A stretch of DNA of 47,216 nucleotides from Rhodospirillaceae bacterium (GCA_018667855.1 JABIRL010000222.1:1-47216), one strand, 5' to 3'; positions 35,290 through 45,769 are shown, counted from the stretch's first letter. Numbers and translations are program-made. Notes: a model not told the origin generated them from the sequence alone.

Positions 35290-35901
35290 ATGACCGCTCC
35301 AATCGCCCCAATCTCAATGCGGGAACGTATTTTGGCCGCCGCCGAACGGCGGGTTCGGGCAACGGGATACAATGCCGTCAGCTTCCGGGATATTGCCACG
35401 GATGTCGGTGTAAAAAGCGCCAGCGTGCATTACCATTTCCCCCAAAAGCAGGATCTGGGCGCTGCCCTGGTGCGCCGCTACAAAGACAATTTCGTGGCGG
35501 AGCTGGAGCGAATAGCCGATCTGCCCGTGGCCGATGCGCCCGCGGCCGATGCGCCCGGGGCCAATGTGCCGGGGCATCGGTGGGAAATCATGGCAGCCTA
35601 TCTCGGCCTTTATGATGATGCTTTCGAAATCGACCAATCGGTTTGCCTGTGCGCTATTCTCGGCGCCGAGTCCATCGGCCTGCCGGCAATCATCAATGAC
35701 GAAATTCGGCTGTTTTTCGAAGCGAACATTGCCTGGCTCATGGCTACATTCAGGCCGTGGCCCACGGAATCCGGGCAGATGTCACCGGTCGAGATTATCG
35801 CCGCGATGGAAGGCGCCATGATCATTGCCGCGGCGCTTAAGGACGGCGCCGTCTTGCGGCGGACCGCCGAACGCATACTCCGAGACTTTCGCGGGGAATA
35901 A
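35290..35901 (+). CDS. TetR/AcrR family transcriptional regulator
   Basis: RERILAAAERRVRATGYNAVSFRDIATDVGVKSASVHYHFPQKQDLGAALVRRY. Confidence 0.92.
   Translation: MTAPIAPISMRERILAAAERRVRATGYNAVSFRDIATDVGVKSASVHYHFPQKQDLGAALVRRYKDNFVAELERIADLPVADAPAADAPGANVPGHRWEIMAAYLGLYDDAFEIDQSVCLCAILGAESIGLPAIINDEIRLFFEANIAWLMATFRPWPTESGQMSPVEIIAAMEGAMIIAAALKDGAVLRRTAERILRDFRGE
35524..35568 (+). repeat. imperfect 15-bp coding tandem repeat x3 in TetR linker
   Basis: cccgtggccgatgcg / cccgcggccgatgcg / cccggggccaatgtg encoding PVADA-PAADA-PGANV. Confidence 0.8.
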
Positions 35902-36023
35902 TCTTGAGTCGGGTCGCGACCGTAGGGGCCGGTGCATATCCCATTAACGTCGCGTTTACCAAGGAAACGTATCCTTAGACCATGGCGTTCCATACGTAAT
36001 GGATGAGAGTAGCGAGACCGTTT

Positions 36024-36533
36024 ATGGCCAAAAACAGCACCAAGAAAGCGGCGGGAACGCCCGCGGCGCCTAGCCGTAGCGAGATCATTGAGGTGCCGAA
36101 CAAGCTGCAGGTCAAGGTGGGCGCCAATCAAGGTGCCGATCAGGCCGCCCTGGATCTGGCCAAAGATGTCGTTCAGAATATTAAACCGACCTATGAAAGC
36201 CGCTTCGAGGCGGATATGCGGGCCCTAAAATCCCTGTTCGTGCAAATGCAGGACACGGCGGAATTTGATCTGCCGCTGCTGGTCGACAAGGTGCACGATA
36301 TTCGCGGTGAGGCAGGCACCTTCGGCTACAATCTGGTCACCGAAATTGGACGCCTTCTATGTGAGTTCATCGCCAGCATCGATAAAGTCGGCGAGACGGA
36401 AAAATTGGCCATCGCGGCCCATTTGCAGGCCATGCAGACGGTCGTCGTCGATAAGGTCAAGGGCGATGGCCCGGAAGTGGCAAAACAGATCATTGCCGGC
36501 CTGAACGCCATTATCGCGAAATCAAAGGCGTAA
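36024..36533 (+). CDS. Hpt-domain-like phosphotransfer protein
   Basis: LLVDKVHDIRGEAGTFGYNLVTEIGRLLCEFI resembles the Hpt H-x-(L/I)-(K/R)-G-x-A/S motif; helical throughout. Confidence 0.6.
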   Translation: MAKNSTKKAAGTPAAPSRSEIIEVPNKLQVKVGANQGADQAALDLAKDVVQNIKPTYESRFEADMRALKSLFVQMQDTAEFDLPLLVDKVHDIRGEAGTFGYNLVTEIGRLLCEFIASIDKVGETEKLAIAAHLQAMQTVVVDKVKGDGPEVAKQIIAGLNAIIAKSKA

Positions 36534-36538
36534 ATCTC

Positions 36539-37762
36539 TTAATCCGATGCGCCGGCAGGCAGGGTCAGCCTTGCCGTCATGCCTCTACCCGGTGCGCTAT
36601 CAAGGGTCAGGCGACCACCAAGTTTCTCGGTCAACTCCGCACAAAGGGGTAGGCCCAGTCCCGTGCCGGTTTCTCCAGCAGTACCTGTCGAAGTGGTTTT
36701 CTGGTCAATACGCAGCAGATCCGCCAACTGACTTCGGGGTACGCCCAAACCCGTATCGACCACATTGATGTGGCATTCGCTGTCCGTTTGTTCCGTTGAG
36801 ACGATAATCTTGCCACCGGTCGGAGTGAATTTGATGGCGTTGCTGATCAGGTTGCGCAGAATTGTGTCCATCATGTCCCGATCCGCCGCCGCCATGACCA
36901 CTTGTATCGTACCGTCAACCAGTTCGACGCCCTTTTTGGCGGCCACCGGCGTCAGCAGATCGATATTCGTGCGGGCGGTTTGGGAGAGATCCAGGTTTGT
37001 AATCTCCATACTCACCTGATCCATTTGCAATCGCGACCATTGCAGCAAGTTCTCCATCAGTTTAAAGGCCTGTTGCGCTGCCTCGTGGACGGAAGCGCTG
37101 TAATCGGCCATGACTTCGCGTTTCATGGTCCGAGCCCCTGCCGTCAATAATTCCGTATAGCCCATGAGTGCATTGAAAGGGCTGCGCAGATCATGGGCGA
37201 TGATAGAGAAGAACTTATCCTTGTTTTGGTTCAGCCGTTGCAGCTCCATACGCAATTCCGCCTGATCCTCGGCTAAATTGACCAATGTCTTGGCCTGTTC
37301 CTCCAGTCGCTCTTCGCGGTCGCGCAGTTCAGCGATCTGGTAGTTCAATTCTTCCCGACTGGCCACCACGGCGGCCTCCGCTTCCTTCCGGTCGGTTATA
37401 TCCACATGCCAAACCAATTTCGCCGCTTTGCCAAGAAATTCCAGGTCCTGGGTGTTCATCAACAGCCAGATCGGCCGGCCGGTCAATGTCAGCCTTTCGG
37501 TTTCCAGGTTGGCGAAGTGCTGGCCATCATTTAGTTGCTTGATCAGGCGTGCATATTCCGCCTGATCGACCCAGGTGTCCCGGAGCTCCCCGGCCAGCAT
37601 TCCCGCCACTGACCCAGCTTCGAAAATATCGGCCAGGGCCTGGTTGGCAAATAGTCGTTCCTGGTTGGCGGTGTCCAGTATGGCCACGCCAATTGGGCAC
37701 TGTTCAAGCGCCGCCCGGGCCGGCGTTTTTTTGATCGGCGAAACCACGTTTTGCAGCATCAA
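36539..37762 (-). CDS. PAS domain-containing sensor histidine kinase
   Basis: N-terminal PAS-like domain; FFSIIAHDLRSPFNALMGYTELL, LRNLISNAIKFTP, DTGLGVP, GTGLGLPLCAELTEKLGG. Confidence 0.92.
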   Translation of the reverse strand: MMLQNVVSPIKKTPARAALEQCPIGVAILDTANQERLFANQALADIFEAGSVAGMLAGELRDTWVDQAEYARLIKQLNDGQHFANLETERLTLTGRPIWLLMNTQDLEFLGKAAKLVWHVDITDRKEAEAAVVASREELNYQIAELRDREERLEEQAKTLVNLAEDQAELRMELQRLNQNKDKFFSIIAHDLRSPFNALMGYTELLTAGARTMKREVMADYSASVHEAAQQAFKLMENLLQWSRLQMDQVSMEITNLDLSQTARTNIDLLTPVAAKKGVELVDGTIQVVMAAADRDMMDTILRNLISNAIKFTPTGGKIIVSTEQTDSECHINVVDTGLGVPRSQLADLLRIDQKTTSTGTAGETGTGLGLPLCAELTEKLGGRLTLDSAPGRGMTARLTLPAGASD

Positions 37763-37810
37763 GACACCGCCAGTTCATCAATTCCAACACAAGGATTGGG
37801 TCAATTATAT

Positions 37811-37822
37811 TTTCAATTGAAA
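37811..37822. promoter_or_regulatory. perfect 12-bp palindrome TTTCAATTGAAA, candidate operator in divergent intergenic region
   Basis: Self-complementary; between PAS kinase (-) and IOR (+) genes. Confidence 0.3.
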
Positions 37823-37939
37823 CATAACCTGATTAACGAATGGAAAAGAGCCTCTGCAGCCGGGCTTGCCAGTCTGGCCGTTTCGATGGATCATTATAAA
37901 TTCCGGCATATGGATCTTTATTGGAAGTGAGGATGAGCC

Positions 37940-40900
37940 ATGCCCCTGACCGCGCTGTCTCTCGACGATAAATATCAAAGCGAACAAGGCCGGATCTATC
38001 TGACCGGCAGTCAAGCCCTGGTTCGGGTCGCCATGCTGCAATACTTGCGGGATCAGACGGCCGGGCTGAATACGGCAAGCTTCATTTCCGGTTATCGTGG
38101 CTCGCCCATGCATAATATCGACAAGGAGCTATGGCGCGCCAACCGGTTCCTGGCCGAGCGGGCCATTCATTTTGTTCCGGGTATAAATGAGGATCTTGCG
38201 GCGACGGCATGTCTTGGCACCCAGCAATCGTCCATGTTCGGTGATAGCACCCATGATGGCGTTTTTGCCATGTGGTACGGCAAGGGACCGGGGCTGGACC
38301 GCTCCATCGATGCCGTGCGCCATGGCAACATGATTGGCTCCTCGCAACATGGTGGCGTATTGGCCGTGGTCGGCGACGACCACGCCATGAAATCCACCGA
38401 TGTGCCGGCTGCCAGCGAAACCATGTTCGCCGATCTGCAGATGCCCATGCTGTATCCGGCGTCCGTGCAGGAGATCATTGACTTCGGTCTGTATGGCTGG
38501 GCGATGTCGCGTTTCAGCGGTGCCTGGACGGGCTTCAAGATCGTGGCGGATACCGTGGATGCCGCTGCCCCCGTCGACGGTGACCCGCACCGGTTGAAGA
38601 TTATCCTGCCCGAATTTGAATTTCCCGAGGACGGGGTCCATATCCGCGCCGGGGACCGGTGGAATTTTCAGGAAACCCGCTTGCGGCAGTTCAAACTGCC
38701 CGCTGCCATGGCCTTTGCCCGGGCCAATAACCTGAACCGTGTCGTCATGCAAAGCCCTTCGCCCCGTATCGGCGTTATCTCCAGCGGCAAGGCGGCGGTC
38801 GATGTGCAACAGGCCCTGATGGAATTGGGTATTGATGGGGACCAGGCGGCGGACCTTGGCATTGTCATGCTGCAGATGGGTATGCCGTTCCCCTTTGACG
38901 GCGATGCCGTGCGCGATTTCGGCGCCGGGCTGGAAGAGGTCGTGGTGGTGGAGGAAAAACGCCGCTTCATGGAAAGCCGGGTGCGGGATGCGTTGTATGA
39001 TCTGCCCGACGGGCGCCGGCCCCGGGTGGTTGGCCGCCAAGATGACGAGGGCCGCGAGATGCTGCCCGGCTGCGGCGAATTCGGGGCCGAGGAAATTGCC
39101 CGCGCCCTGGCCCGCCGTATCGCTCATTTCCATACCTCCGAGCGGATCACGGCGCGGATCGATTTTCTGGAGGCCAAGGCGGGTCGCGCCGCGCAACGCC
39201 AGGAAATGTCGGTCAACCGCATTCCCTATTTCTGTTCCGGCTGCCCCCATAACAGCTCCACCAAGGTGCCGGCGGGAAGCCGGGGCCAGGGCGGTGTCGG
39301 CTGCCATTTTATGGCGACCTATATGAACCGCGATACAGATGCCCATACCCACATGGGGGGCGAGGGCGCCAACTGGATCGGCCATTTCCCCTACTCCAAG
39401 GCCGGCCATGTCTTTCAGAATATCGGCGACGGCACCTATTTCCATTCCGGCCTGCTGGCCATTCGCGCCTGCATCGCGGCCAAGGTCAATATTACGTACA
39501 AGATCCTGTTCAACGATGCCGTCGCCATGACCGGCGGCCAGCCCATTGATGGCGAATTGACGCCCATGGCGATCTCGCGCCAGGTCCATGCCGAGGGTGC
39601 GAAGAAAATCGTCGTGGTCAGCGATCAACCCGACAAATACCCCTCAGATGCGGATTTTGCCCCCGGCACGACGTTTGAACATCGACGTTCGCTCGCCCGC
39701 GTGCAACGGCAACTACGGGAGATCGAGGGCGTCACAATCTTGCTCTATGACCAGACCTGTGCGGCTGAAAAACGCCGCCGGCGCAAACGCGGGGAGATGG
39801 AGGATCCGGCCCGGCGGCTATTCGTGAACGATCTGGTCTGTGAAGGTTGTGGCGATTGTTCCGTCACATCGAACTGTATGTCCGTGCTGCCTCTACATAC
39901 CGATCATGGCCTGAAGCGGAAAATTGATCAATCTTCCTGCAACAAGGATTATTCCTGCGTCGAAGGGTTCTGTCCCAGTTTCGTTTCGGTCGTTGGCGGC
40001 GTTCCGCGCAAGGCGGGCATGGTTTCCGAGGTGCCTGATAAATTGCGCCTGCTGCCCGAACCAACCATACCAGCCTTGGCCGGGGGCGAAAATTTCGGCA
40101 TCCTGATCACCGGCATCGGCGGCACCGGCGTCGTGACCATCTCGGCGCTGCTGACGATCGCCGCCCATATGGAAGGCAAGGCCTATTCCACCATCGACCA
40201 GTTCGGCATGGCCCAAAAGGGCGGCGCCGTGACTTCGCATGTGCGCATCGCCGCCAAACAGGACGATATTCAAGCGGCCCGGCTGTCCAGCGGCACCGCC
40301 GATTTGATCCTGGGCTGCGATAGCCTGGTTTCGGCCAGTGAAATATCCCTAAACACCATTGATGCCGAACGCAGCCATGTGCTGGTCAACAGCCACCAGG
40401 CGATCACCGGGCAGTTCGCCCTGGATCCCGATTTGGCTTTCCCCAGCGACGATGTGGAAATGCGCATTCGGGCCGAGGCCGGGCCCGGCAAGGTCACCTT
40501 CTTGAACGCCACCAGAATGGCGACGGCCTTGTTGGGCGATGCCATCGGGGCCAATCTGTTCATGCTGGGCCATGCCTACCAACAAGGTTTGATCCCGGTC
40601 GGGGCGGAGGCGATCGAACGGGCCATCGAAATGAATGGCGTCGCGATCGAAATGAACAAGGCCGCCTTCCTGTGGGGCCGCCGCGCCGCAGTTGATCTGG
40701 AAGCGGTCGAGGCACAGGCTGATCCGGCGCATTTGGCTGACATGCCCGATGATGACCTGGCGGCACTGATGGAACGGCGTAAAGCCGATCTGACCGCCTA
40801 TCAGGGCCGGCGTCTGGCCCGCCGTTATGAGGCGCTGTTGGGCCAGGTGCAAACACGGGAAAGTGAGGTCATGGCGGACAGCGAAAATTTGAGCAAGGCC

Positions 40901-41416
40901 GTGGCACGCAACCTCTTTAAACTGATGGCCTACAAGGACGAGTACGAGGTTGCCCGCCTGTACAGCGACGGCCGCTTCAAAGCGGCGCTGGAAAGCCAGT
41001 TCGAAGGTGACTACACCCTGGCCTTCCATTTGGCGCCGCCCCTGTGGAGCAAGACGAACCCGGAGACGGGCCTGCCCGTCAAGCGGGACTTTGGTCCCTG
41101 GATGGGCGGTGCCATGGCCTGGCTGGCGCGTCTGCGATTCCTGCGCGGCACGCCGTTGGATATTTTTGGCCGGACCGAGGAGCGGCGGATAGAGCGGCGC
41201 CTCATCACCGAATATTCGACCATGATCGAGGAAATTCTGTCGGGTTTGAAGGCGGAAAATCTGTCCTTGGCGATCCGCCTGGCCCAGATCCCGGAATTGA
41301 TCAATGGCTATGGTCATATCAAAGTCCGGCATTTGGAAGACGCCATGGCCCTGCGGGACAGCCTGCTGGCGGAATGGCGTAACCCCGGCCGCAGCCTGCC
41401 GGAAGCAGCGGAATAA
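37940..41416 (+). CDS. indolepyruvate ferredoxin oxidoreductase family protein (fused alpha-beta, TPP-dependent 2-oxoacid oxidoreductase)
   Basis: 1158 aa: ASFISGYRGSPMHNIDKELWRA, FCSGCPHNSSTKVPAGSR, GGEGANWIGH, CEGCGDCSVTSNCMSV, TGIGGTGVVTISALLTIAAHMEGKAYSTIDQFGMAQKGGAVTSHVRIA. Confidence 0.95.
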   Translation: MPLTALSLDDKYQSEQGRIYLTGSQALVRVAMLQYLRDQTAGLNTASFISGYRGSPMHNIDKELWRANRFLAERAIHFVPGINEDLAATACLGTQQSSMFGDSTHDGVFAMWYGKGPGLDRSIDAVRHGNMIGSSQHGGVLAVVGDDHAMKSTDVPAASETMFADLQMPMLYPASVQEIIDFGLYGWAMSRFSGAWTGFKIVADTVDAAAPVDGDPHRLKIILPEFEFPEDGVHIRAGDRWNFQETRLRQFKLPAAMAFARANNLNRVVMQSPSPRIGVISSGKAAVDVQQALMELGIDGDQAADLGIVMLQMGMPFPFDGDAVRDFGAGLEEVVVVEEKRRFMESRVRDALYDLPDGRRPRVVGRQDDEGREMLPGCGEFGAEEIARALARRIAHFHTSERITARIDFLEAKAGRAAQRQEMSVNRIPYFCSGCPHNSSTKVPAGSRGQGGVGCHFMATYMNRDTDAHTHMGGEGANWIGHFPYSKAGHVFQNIGDGTYFHSGLLAIRACIAAKVNITYKILFNDAVAMTGGQPIDGELTPMAISRQVHAEGAKKIVVVSDQPDKYPSDADFAPGTTFEHRRSLARVQRQLREIEGVTILLYDQTCAAEKRRRRKRGEMEDPARRLFVNDLVCEGCGDCSVTSNCMSVLPLHTDHGLKRKIDQSSCNKDYSCVEGFCPSFVSVVGGVPRKAGMVSEVPDKLRLLPEPTIPALAGGENFGILITGIGGTGVVTISALLTIAAHMEGKAYSTIDQFGMAQKGGAVTSHVRIAAKQDDIQAARLSSGTADLILGCDSLVSASEISLNTIDAERSHVLVNSHQAITGQFALDPDLAFPSDDVEMRIRAEAGPGKVTFLNATRMATALLGDAIGANLFMLGHAYQQGLIPVGAEAIERAIEMNGVAIEMNKAAFLWGRRAAVDLEAVEAQADPAHLADMPDDDLAALMERRKADLTAYQGRRLARRYEALLGQVQTRESEVMADSENLSKAVARNLFKLMAYKDEYEVARLYSDGRFKAALESQFEGDYTLAFHLAPPLWSKTNPETGLPVKRDFGPWMGGAMAWLARLRFLRGTPLDIFGRTEERRIERRLITEYSTMIEEILSGLKAENLSLAIRLAQIPELINGYGHIKVRHLEDAMALRDSLLAEWRNPGRSLPEAAE

Positions 41417-41447
41417 TTTGGTGGAGTAAATTCTTGGAGTTGTATGG

Positions 41448-42881
41448 ATGAGTGATGGTTTTGAGTTTCCCACCGTGGCGGGATTGCTGCGGGCCTATGG
41501 CCGCGGCCAATTGACGCCGGAAGACGCCACCGATGCCGCCCTAGCCCGGATCAAAGCCACCGAACCCACCTTGAATGCCTTTCAAATCATTGATGAGGCC
41601 GGTGCCCGTGAAGCCGCCGCCGCGTCCGCACGGCGCTGGGCCGAAGGCCGGCCCTTGGGGCCCATGGACGGCATTCCGCTGAGCATCAAGGACATCGTGG
41701 CGACCAAGGGCTGGCCCACGTTGAGCGGCTCCCGCACGGTGGATTCGAACGGCCCCTGGGATACGGATTCACCTGCCGTGGCCCGCCTGCGTGAAGGCGG
41801 CGCGATCATTCTGGGCAAGACCACGACGCCGGAATTCGGCTGGAAAGGCATGACCGACAGCCCCCTGGCGGGTATCACCCGCAATCCCTGGAACCCGGCC
41901 CATACACCGGGCGGCTCCTCTGGCGGTGCGGCGGCTTCGCTGGCGGCGGGGATCGGCGCCATCGCCCATGGCACCGACGGCGGCGGTTCGATCCGCATTC
42001 CGTCCAATTACTGCGGCCTGTTCGGTATCAAGCCGACCTATGGCCGCGTGCCCCATGCACCGAACGAGCGACCATTTTCGACCCTGGCGTCCGCCGGGCC
42101 CATCGCGCGGACTGTCACGGATGCGGCGCTGTTTCTGAATATCGTGACCCAGCCCGATGATCGCGATTGGCGGGCCCTGCCTCCCGATGGCCGCGACTAC
42201 CGAATAGGTCTGGAAGACGGGGTACAGGGCTTGCGCCTGGCCTACGCGCCGGCCATGGGCGGCGCGGAGGTGGCGCCGGAAATACTGGCCGCGACCGACC
42301 GGGCGGTGGAGATTTTCAAGGATCTGGGCGCGGTGGTGGAAAACGTCGGAGAGGTTATCGAGCCCCTGCGACCGCGATTCGAGAGCTATTGGCTGGCCGG
42401 TTTCGCCACCTATGTGCGGGGTATGAGCGAGGAAAAACGCGCCTTGCTGGAGCCGGCCTTTCGCGAACTGGCGGAGGCCGGCCTGGATGTGGATATCGGC
42501 GAATATCTGCGCGGCGAGGGCGAGCGGACCCGCCTCGGTGTTGAGTTCGCCACCCTGCACCGGGACTATGACCTGTTGTTGACCCCAACACAGCCGACTT
42601 TGCCGCCAACGGTGGAGACGCAATATCATTCCCCTGAATTCGACCGCTGGCGCCATGCCGTGCCCTTTACGGTGCCGTTCAATCTGACCGGTCAGCCGGC
42701 GGCTTCCATGTTATGCGGGGTTTCCGACAGCGGCCTGCCCATCGGGCTACAGATCGTCGGCCCGCGTTTTGCCGATGCCCTGGTGCTGCGGGCCTCCCGC
42801 GCGTTCGAGGCGGCGCGTGGGATGCCGCTGCCCCATCCGGCGTTGCGCGACAGTCTGGCGAACATAACTGGGAATAATTGA
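41448..42881 (+). CDS. amidase signature family enzyme
   Basis: GPMDGIPLSIKDIVATKGWPTLSGS, NPAHTPGGSSGGAAASLAAGIGAIAHGTDGGGSIRIPSNYCGLFGIKPTYGRVP. Confidence 0.95.
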   Translation: MSDGFEFPTVAGLLRAYGRGQLTPEDATDAALARIKATEPTLNAFQIIDEAGAREAAAASARRWAEGRPLGPMDGIPLSIKDIVATKGWPTLSGSRTVDSNGPWDTDSPAVARLREGGAIILGKTTTPEFGWKGMTDSPLAGITRNPWNPAHTPGGSSGGAAASLAAGIGAIAHGTDGGGSIRIPSNYCGLFGIKPTYGRVPHAPNERPFSTLASAGPIARTVTDAALFLNIVTQPDDRDWRALPPDGRDYRIGLEDGVQGLRLAYAPAMGGAEVAPEILAATDRAVEIFKDLGAVVENVGEVIEPLRPRFESYWLAGFATYVRGMSEEKRALLEPAFRELAEAGLDVDIGEYLRGEGERTRLGVEFATLHRDYDLLLTPTQPTLPPTVETQYHSPEFDRWRHAVPFTVPFNLTGQPAASMLCGVSDSGLPIGLQIVGPRFADALVLRASRAFEAARGMPLPHPALRDSLANITGNN

Positions 42882-42960
42882 TTTACGCGCTTCCCTCTTG
42901 CGCGAATCCTGGTATGAGTCTCCATCACCCCTCCCGCCCCGGCGCCTAAATTCGGTCATA

Positions 42961-43887
42961 ATGCGAAAATTCCTGAAGATCTTTCTGGCGGTCGTCATTC
43001 TGCTGGCTGCTTTCGCCGGCTGGCTGTTCGGCTATGACGAACCAAGAGTACGCGCGGTAAAAGCTGACAACGGCTGCCCGGGCTGTGAATTGCCGCAGGC
43101 CAGCCTGTGGTGGGTCGAAATGATCGGCGCCAACTTCAAGGGTGCCGATCTGAGCGGCGCCAATTTGTGGTGGTCGGATTTGCAAAAGGCCGATTTACGG
43201 GACGCCAATCTGGCAGGCGCCAGTCTTTGGTGGGCCGACTTGCGCGAAGCGGCCCTGGATGGCGCCAACCTGGAAAGTACATCTCTTGGCCGCGCCGATC
43301 TGCGCGGCGCCTTGGGAGCGGGCGTGAAGTTCAATCTCGCCGATATGAGCGGCACGAATTTGAGCGGCGGCAGCTTCCCCGGCGCCGGCTTCCGGCGCGC
43401 CCATATGCTGCAGGCCGTCATCCTGAAAACTAATTTGCAAGGCGCCGACTTCACGCAGGCCAACCTGCATGCGGTCAATATGACCGGCACGGATTTGAGC
43501 GGCGCTACGTTGATTGAGGCTAGCCTGACCGGAACTAACATGACGGGCGTTAACCTGGCGGGCGCGAATTTGCAGGGCGCTCACCTTTCCGACGCCAAGT
43601 TAATCGGCGTCAATCTGCGCGGTGCGAACCTGAAAGAGGCCAGCCTTCCCGTGGCCGACCTGACCGACGCCGACCTCTCGGGCGCCAACCTTCAAGGCGC
43701 CAATATGACCTGGTCCAATCTAACATCCGCCAACCTGCAAGACGCCGACCTCACGGGCGCCAACCTGGGTACGGCCGATCTGACCGGCGCCGACCTTACG
43801 AACGCCAAAATGTCCGGCGTGGTCCTGGATGGCGCCAAACTATGCAAAACCAAGCTGCCCACGGGCACCGACAATTCAGGCTGTTAG
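42961..43887 (+). CDS. pentapeptide repeat-containing protein with N-terminal membrane anchor
   Basis: [21 protein letters not shown] followed by about 250 aa of A(D/N)LxGA repeats. Confidence 0.92.
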   Translation: MRKFLKIFLAVVILLAAFAGWLFGYDEPRVRAVKADNGCPGCELPQASLWWVEMIGANFKGADLSGANLWWSDLQKADLRDANLAGASLWWADLREAALDGANLESTSLGRADLRGALGAGVKFNLADMSGTNLSGGSFPGAGFRRAHMLQAVILKTNLQGADFTQANLHAVNMTGTDLSGATLIEASLTGTNMTGVNLAGANLQGAHLSDAKLIGVNLRGANLKEASLPVADLTDADLSGANLQGANMTWSNLTSANLQDADLTGANLGTADLTGADLTNAKMSGVVLDGAKLCKTKLPTGTDNSGC

Positions 43888-45578
43888 GCGGTTTTAGCTT
43901 CCACCAGGTTCAGCTCCTCGATCATTTGTTCCCGCATGACGAATTTTTGTACCTTGCCGGTGACGGTCATGGGGAATTCGGTGACGAATTTGATGTAGCG
44001 GGGGATTTTGTAGTGGGCGATCTGGCCCTGGCAGAAGGCCTTGATCTCGTCTTCGTCCGCGGTCTGGCCGTCGTGCAGGACGATCCAAGCGCAGAGCTCC
44101 TCGCCGAACCGCTGGTCGGGCACGCCGACGACCTGGACATCCTGGATCTTTTCGTGGCGGTAGAGGTATTCCTCGATCTCGCGCGGGTAGACGTTTTCGC
44201 CGCCGCGAATGACCATGTCCTTGATGCGGCCGACCACATTGCCGTAGCCATGTTCGTCCATGGTGCCCAGATCGCCGGTGTGCATCCAGCCGGCGGCATC
44301 AATGGACTCCGCCGTGCGCTCGGCATCGTCCCAATAGCCCAGCATGACGTTATAGCCCCGGGTCAGGATCTCGCCGGTCTCGCCTGGTGGGACGATGCGG
44401 CCGTCGCCATCGATGATCTTGCTTTCCACATGAGGGATGGAGCGGCCGACGGTGCCCACCTTGCGCTCCAATTCGTCATCCACTGCCGTGTGGAAGCTGA
44501 CGGGGGAGGTTTCCGTCATGCCATAGGCGATGGTGACCTCCGCCATGTTCATCTTTTCGATCACCTGCTTCATCACCTCAATGGGGCAGGGGGAGCCGGC
44601 CATGATGCCCGTGCGCAGGGCGGCCAGATCGAAGCTGTCGAAATCCGCGTGATCCAGGGCAGCGATGAACATAGTCGGCACGCCGTACAGAGCGGTGCAG
44701 GCCTCGTCCTGAACCGCCTGCAGGACTTCGGTGGGGTCGAAGCCCTCGCCCGGATAGACCATGGTCGCGCCGTGGGTCAGACAGGCCAGATTACCCATGA
44801 CCATGCCGAAACAGTGATACAGCGGCACCGGAATGCACAACCGGTCGGCCTCCGTCATGCGGATGCCCTCGCCCACAAAAAAGCCGTTGTTGAGAATATT
44901 GTGGTGAGTCAGGGTGGCGCCCTTGGGGAAGCCGGTGGTGCCGGAGGTGAATTGAATGTTGATGGCGTCGTCGAACTGCAATTCGCCGGCCAGGCGTTCC
45001 ATGTGCTCCCGGTCGCCATCGCCGGCCAGACCGGGGATATCGCCGAAATTATACATCCCGGCCGTTTTCCCTTCGCCCATGCGGATGACAACACGCAGAT
45101 CGGGCAGTTTTTCCGCCCGCAATTGCCCCGGTTCCGCATTGTCGATTTCCGGCGCCAGGGTGCGAACCATCTCCACATAGTCGGAGGTCTTGAAATTGGG
45201 GGAGATCACCAGGGCCGTGCACCGTACCTTGTTCAGGGCATATTCCAGCTCCGAGAGGCGATAGGCCGGGTTGATGTTGACCAGGATCAGGCCGGCCTTG
45301 GCGGTGGCGAACTGGGTCACGGCCCATTCGGAATTGTTTTGCGACCAGATGCCGATGCGCTGGCCCGGTTCCAGCCCCAGGGCCAGCAGACCGGCGGCGA
45401 AGGCGTCCACCTCGGCCTTTAGTTCATTGTAGTTCCAGCGCACATTCTGATGCCGCACGATCAAGGCATCCCGATCACCCCAGCGGGCGGCGGCGCCATC
45501 GAAATAGGCGCCAATGGTCTCGCCGATCAGCGGTAGGGCGCTGGCCCCGTGATTATAGCTTTGCGTCAGCTTGCCCAT
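43884..45578 (-). CDS. AMP-binding protein, acyl-CoA synthetase (FadD-like)
   Basis: [96 protein letters not shown]. Confidence 0.92.
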   Translation of the reverse strand: MGKLTQSYNHGASALPLIGETIGAYFDGAAARWGDRDALIVRHQNVRWNYNELKAEVDAFAAGLLALGLEPGQRIGIWSQNNSEWAVTQFATAKAGLILVNINPAYRLSELEYALNKVRCTALVISPNFKTSDYVEMVRTLAPEIDNAEPGQLRAEKLPDLRVVIRMGEGKTAGMYNFGDIPGLAGDGDREHMERLAGELQFDDAINIQFTSGTTGFPKGATLTHHNILNNGFFVGEGIRMTEADRLCIPVPLYHCFGMVMGNLACLTHGATMVYPGEGFDPTEVLQAVQDEACTALYGVPTMFIAALDHADFDSFDLAALRTGIMAGSPCPIEVMKQVIEKMNMAEVTIAYGMTETSPVSFHTAVDDELERKVGTVGRSIPHVESKIIDGDGRIVPPGETGEILTRGYNVMLGYWDDAERTAESIDAAGWMHTGDLGTMDEHGYGNVVGRIKDMVIRGGENVYPREIEEYLYRHEKIQDVQVVGVPDQRFGEELCAWIVLHDGQTADEDEIKAFCQGQIAHYKIPRYIKFVTEFPMTVTGKVQKFVMREQMIEELNLVEAKTA

Positions 45579-45598
45579 GTCGTGCCTCCTAGTTCAGG

Positions 45599-45700
45599 GT
45601 CATTCCCGCGAACGCGGGAATCCACGCATACTTCAAACCGCCTCATCTGCTGCATATCGAGCCGGCTGCAAAGATGGATTCCCGCGTTCGCGGGAATGAC
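45599..45700. repeat. REP/REPIN-like element: two 26-bp inverted copies of GTCATTCCCGCGAACGCGGGAATCCA
   Basis: Left arm 45599-45624 and right arm 45675-45700 are exact reverse complements; each contains a 9-bp hairpin ATTCCCGCG-AA-CGCGGGAAT. Confidence 0.9.
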
Positions 45701-45769
45701 AGCGGTTTCAAGTCGTTAACCTTGCCACGTCGAGGCGTTATTGTCAGCCCGCGGCCTTATTCGGCGGCC

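Noticed and set aside
38129-39628. 499-aa minus-strand ORF antisense to the indolepyruvate oxidoreductase
   Set aside because: Shadow ORF opposite a well-supported enzyme
40349-41473. 374-aa minus-strand ORF at the 3' end of the indolepyruvate oxidoreductase
   Set aside because: Shadow ORF; H/Q/G-rich, no motif
43842-45422. 526-aa plus-strand ORF antisense to the acyl-CoA synthetase
   Set aside because: Shadow ORF; H/D/G-rich with no domain signature
45599-45700. Inverted repeats considered as a CRISPR fragment
   Set aside because: Only two copies in opposite orientation, each self-palindromic; fits REP/REPIN rather than direct repeats with spacers
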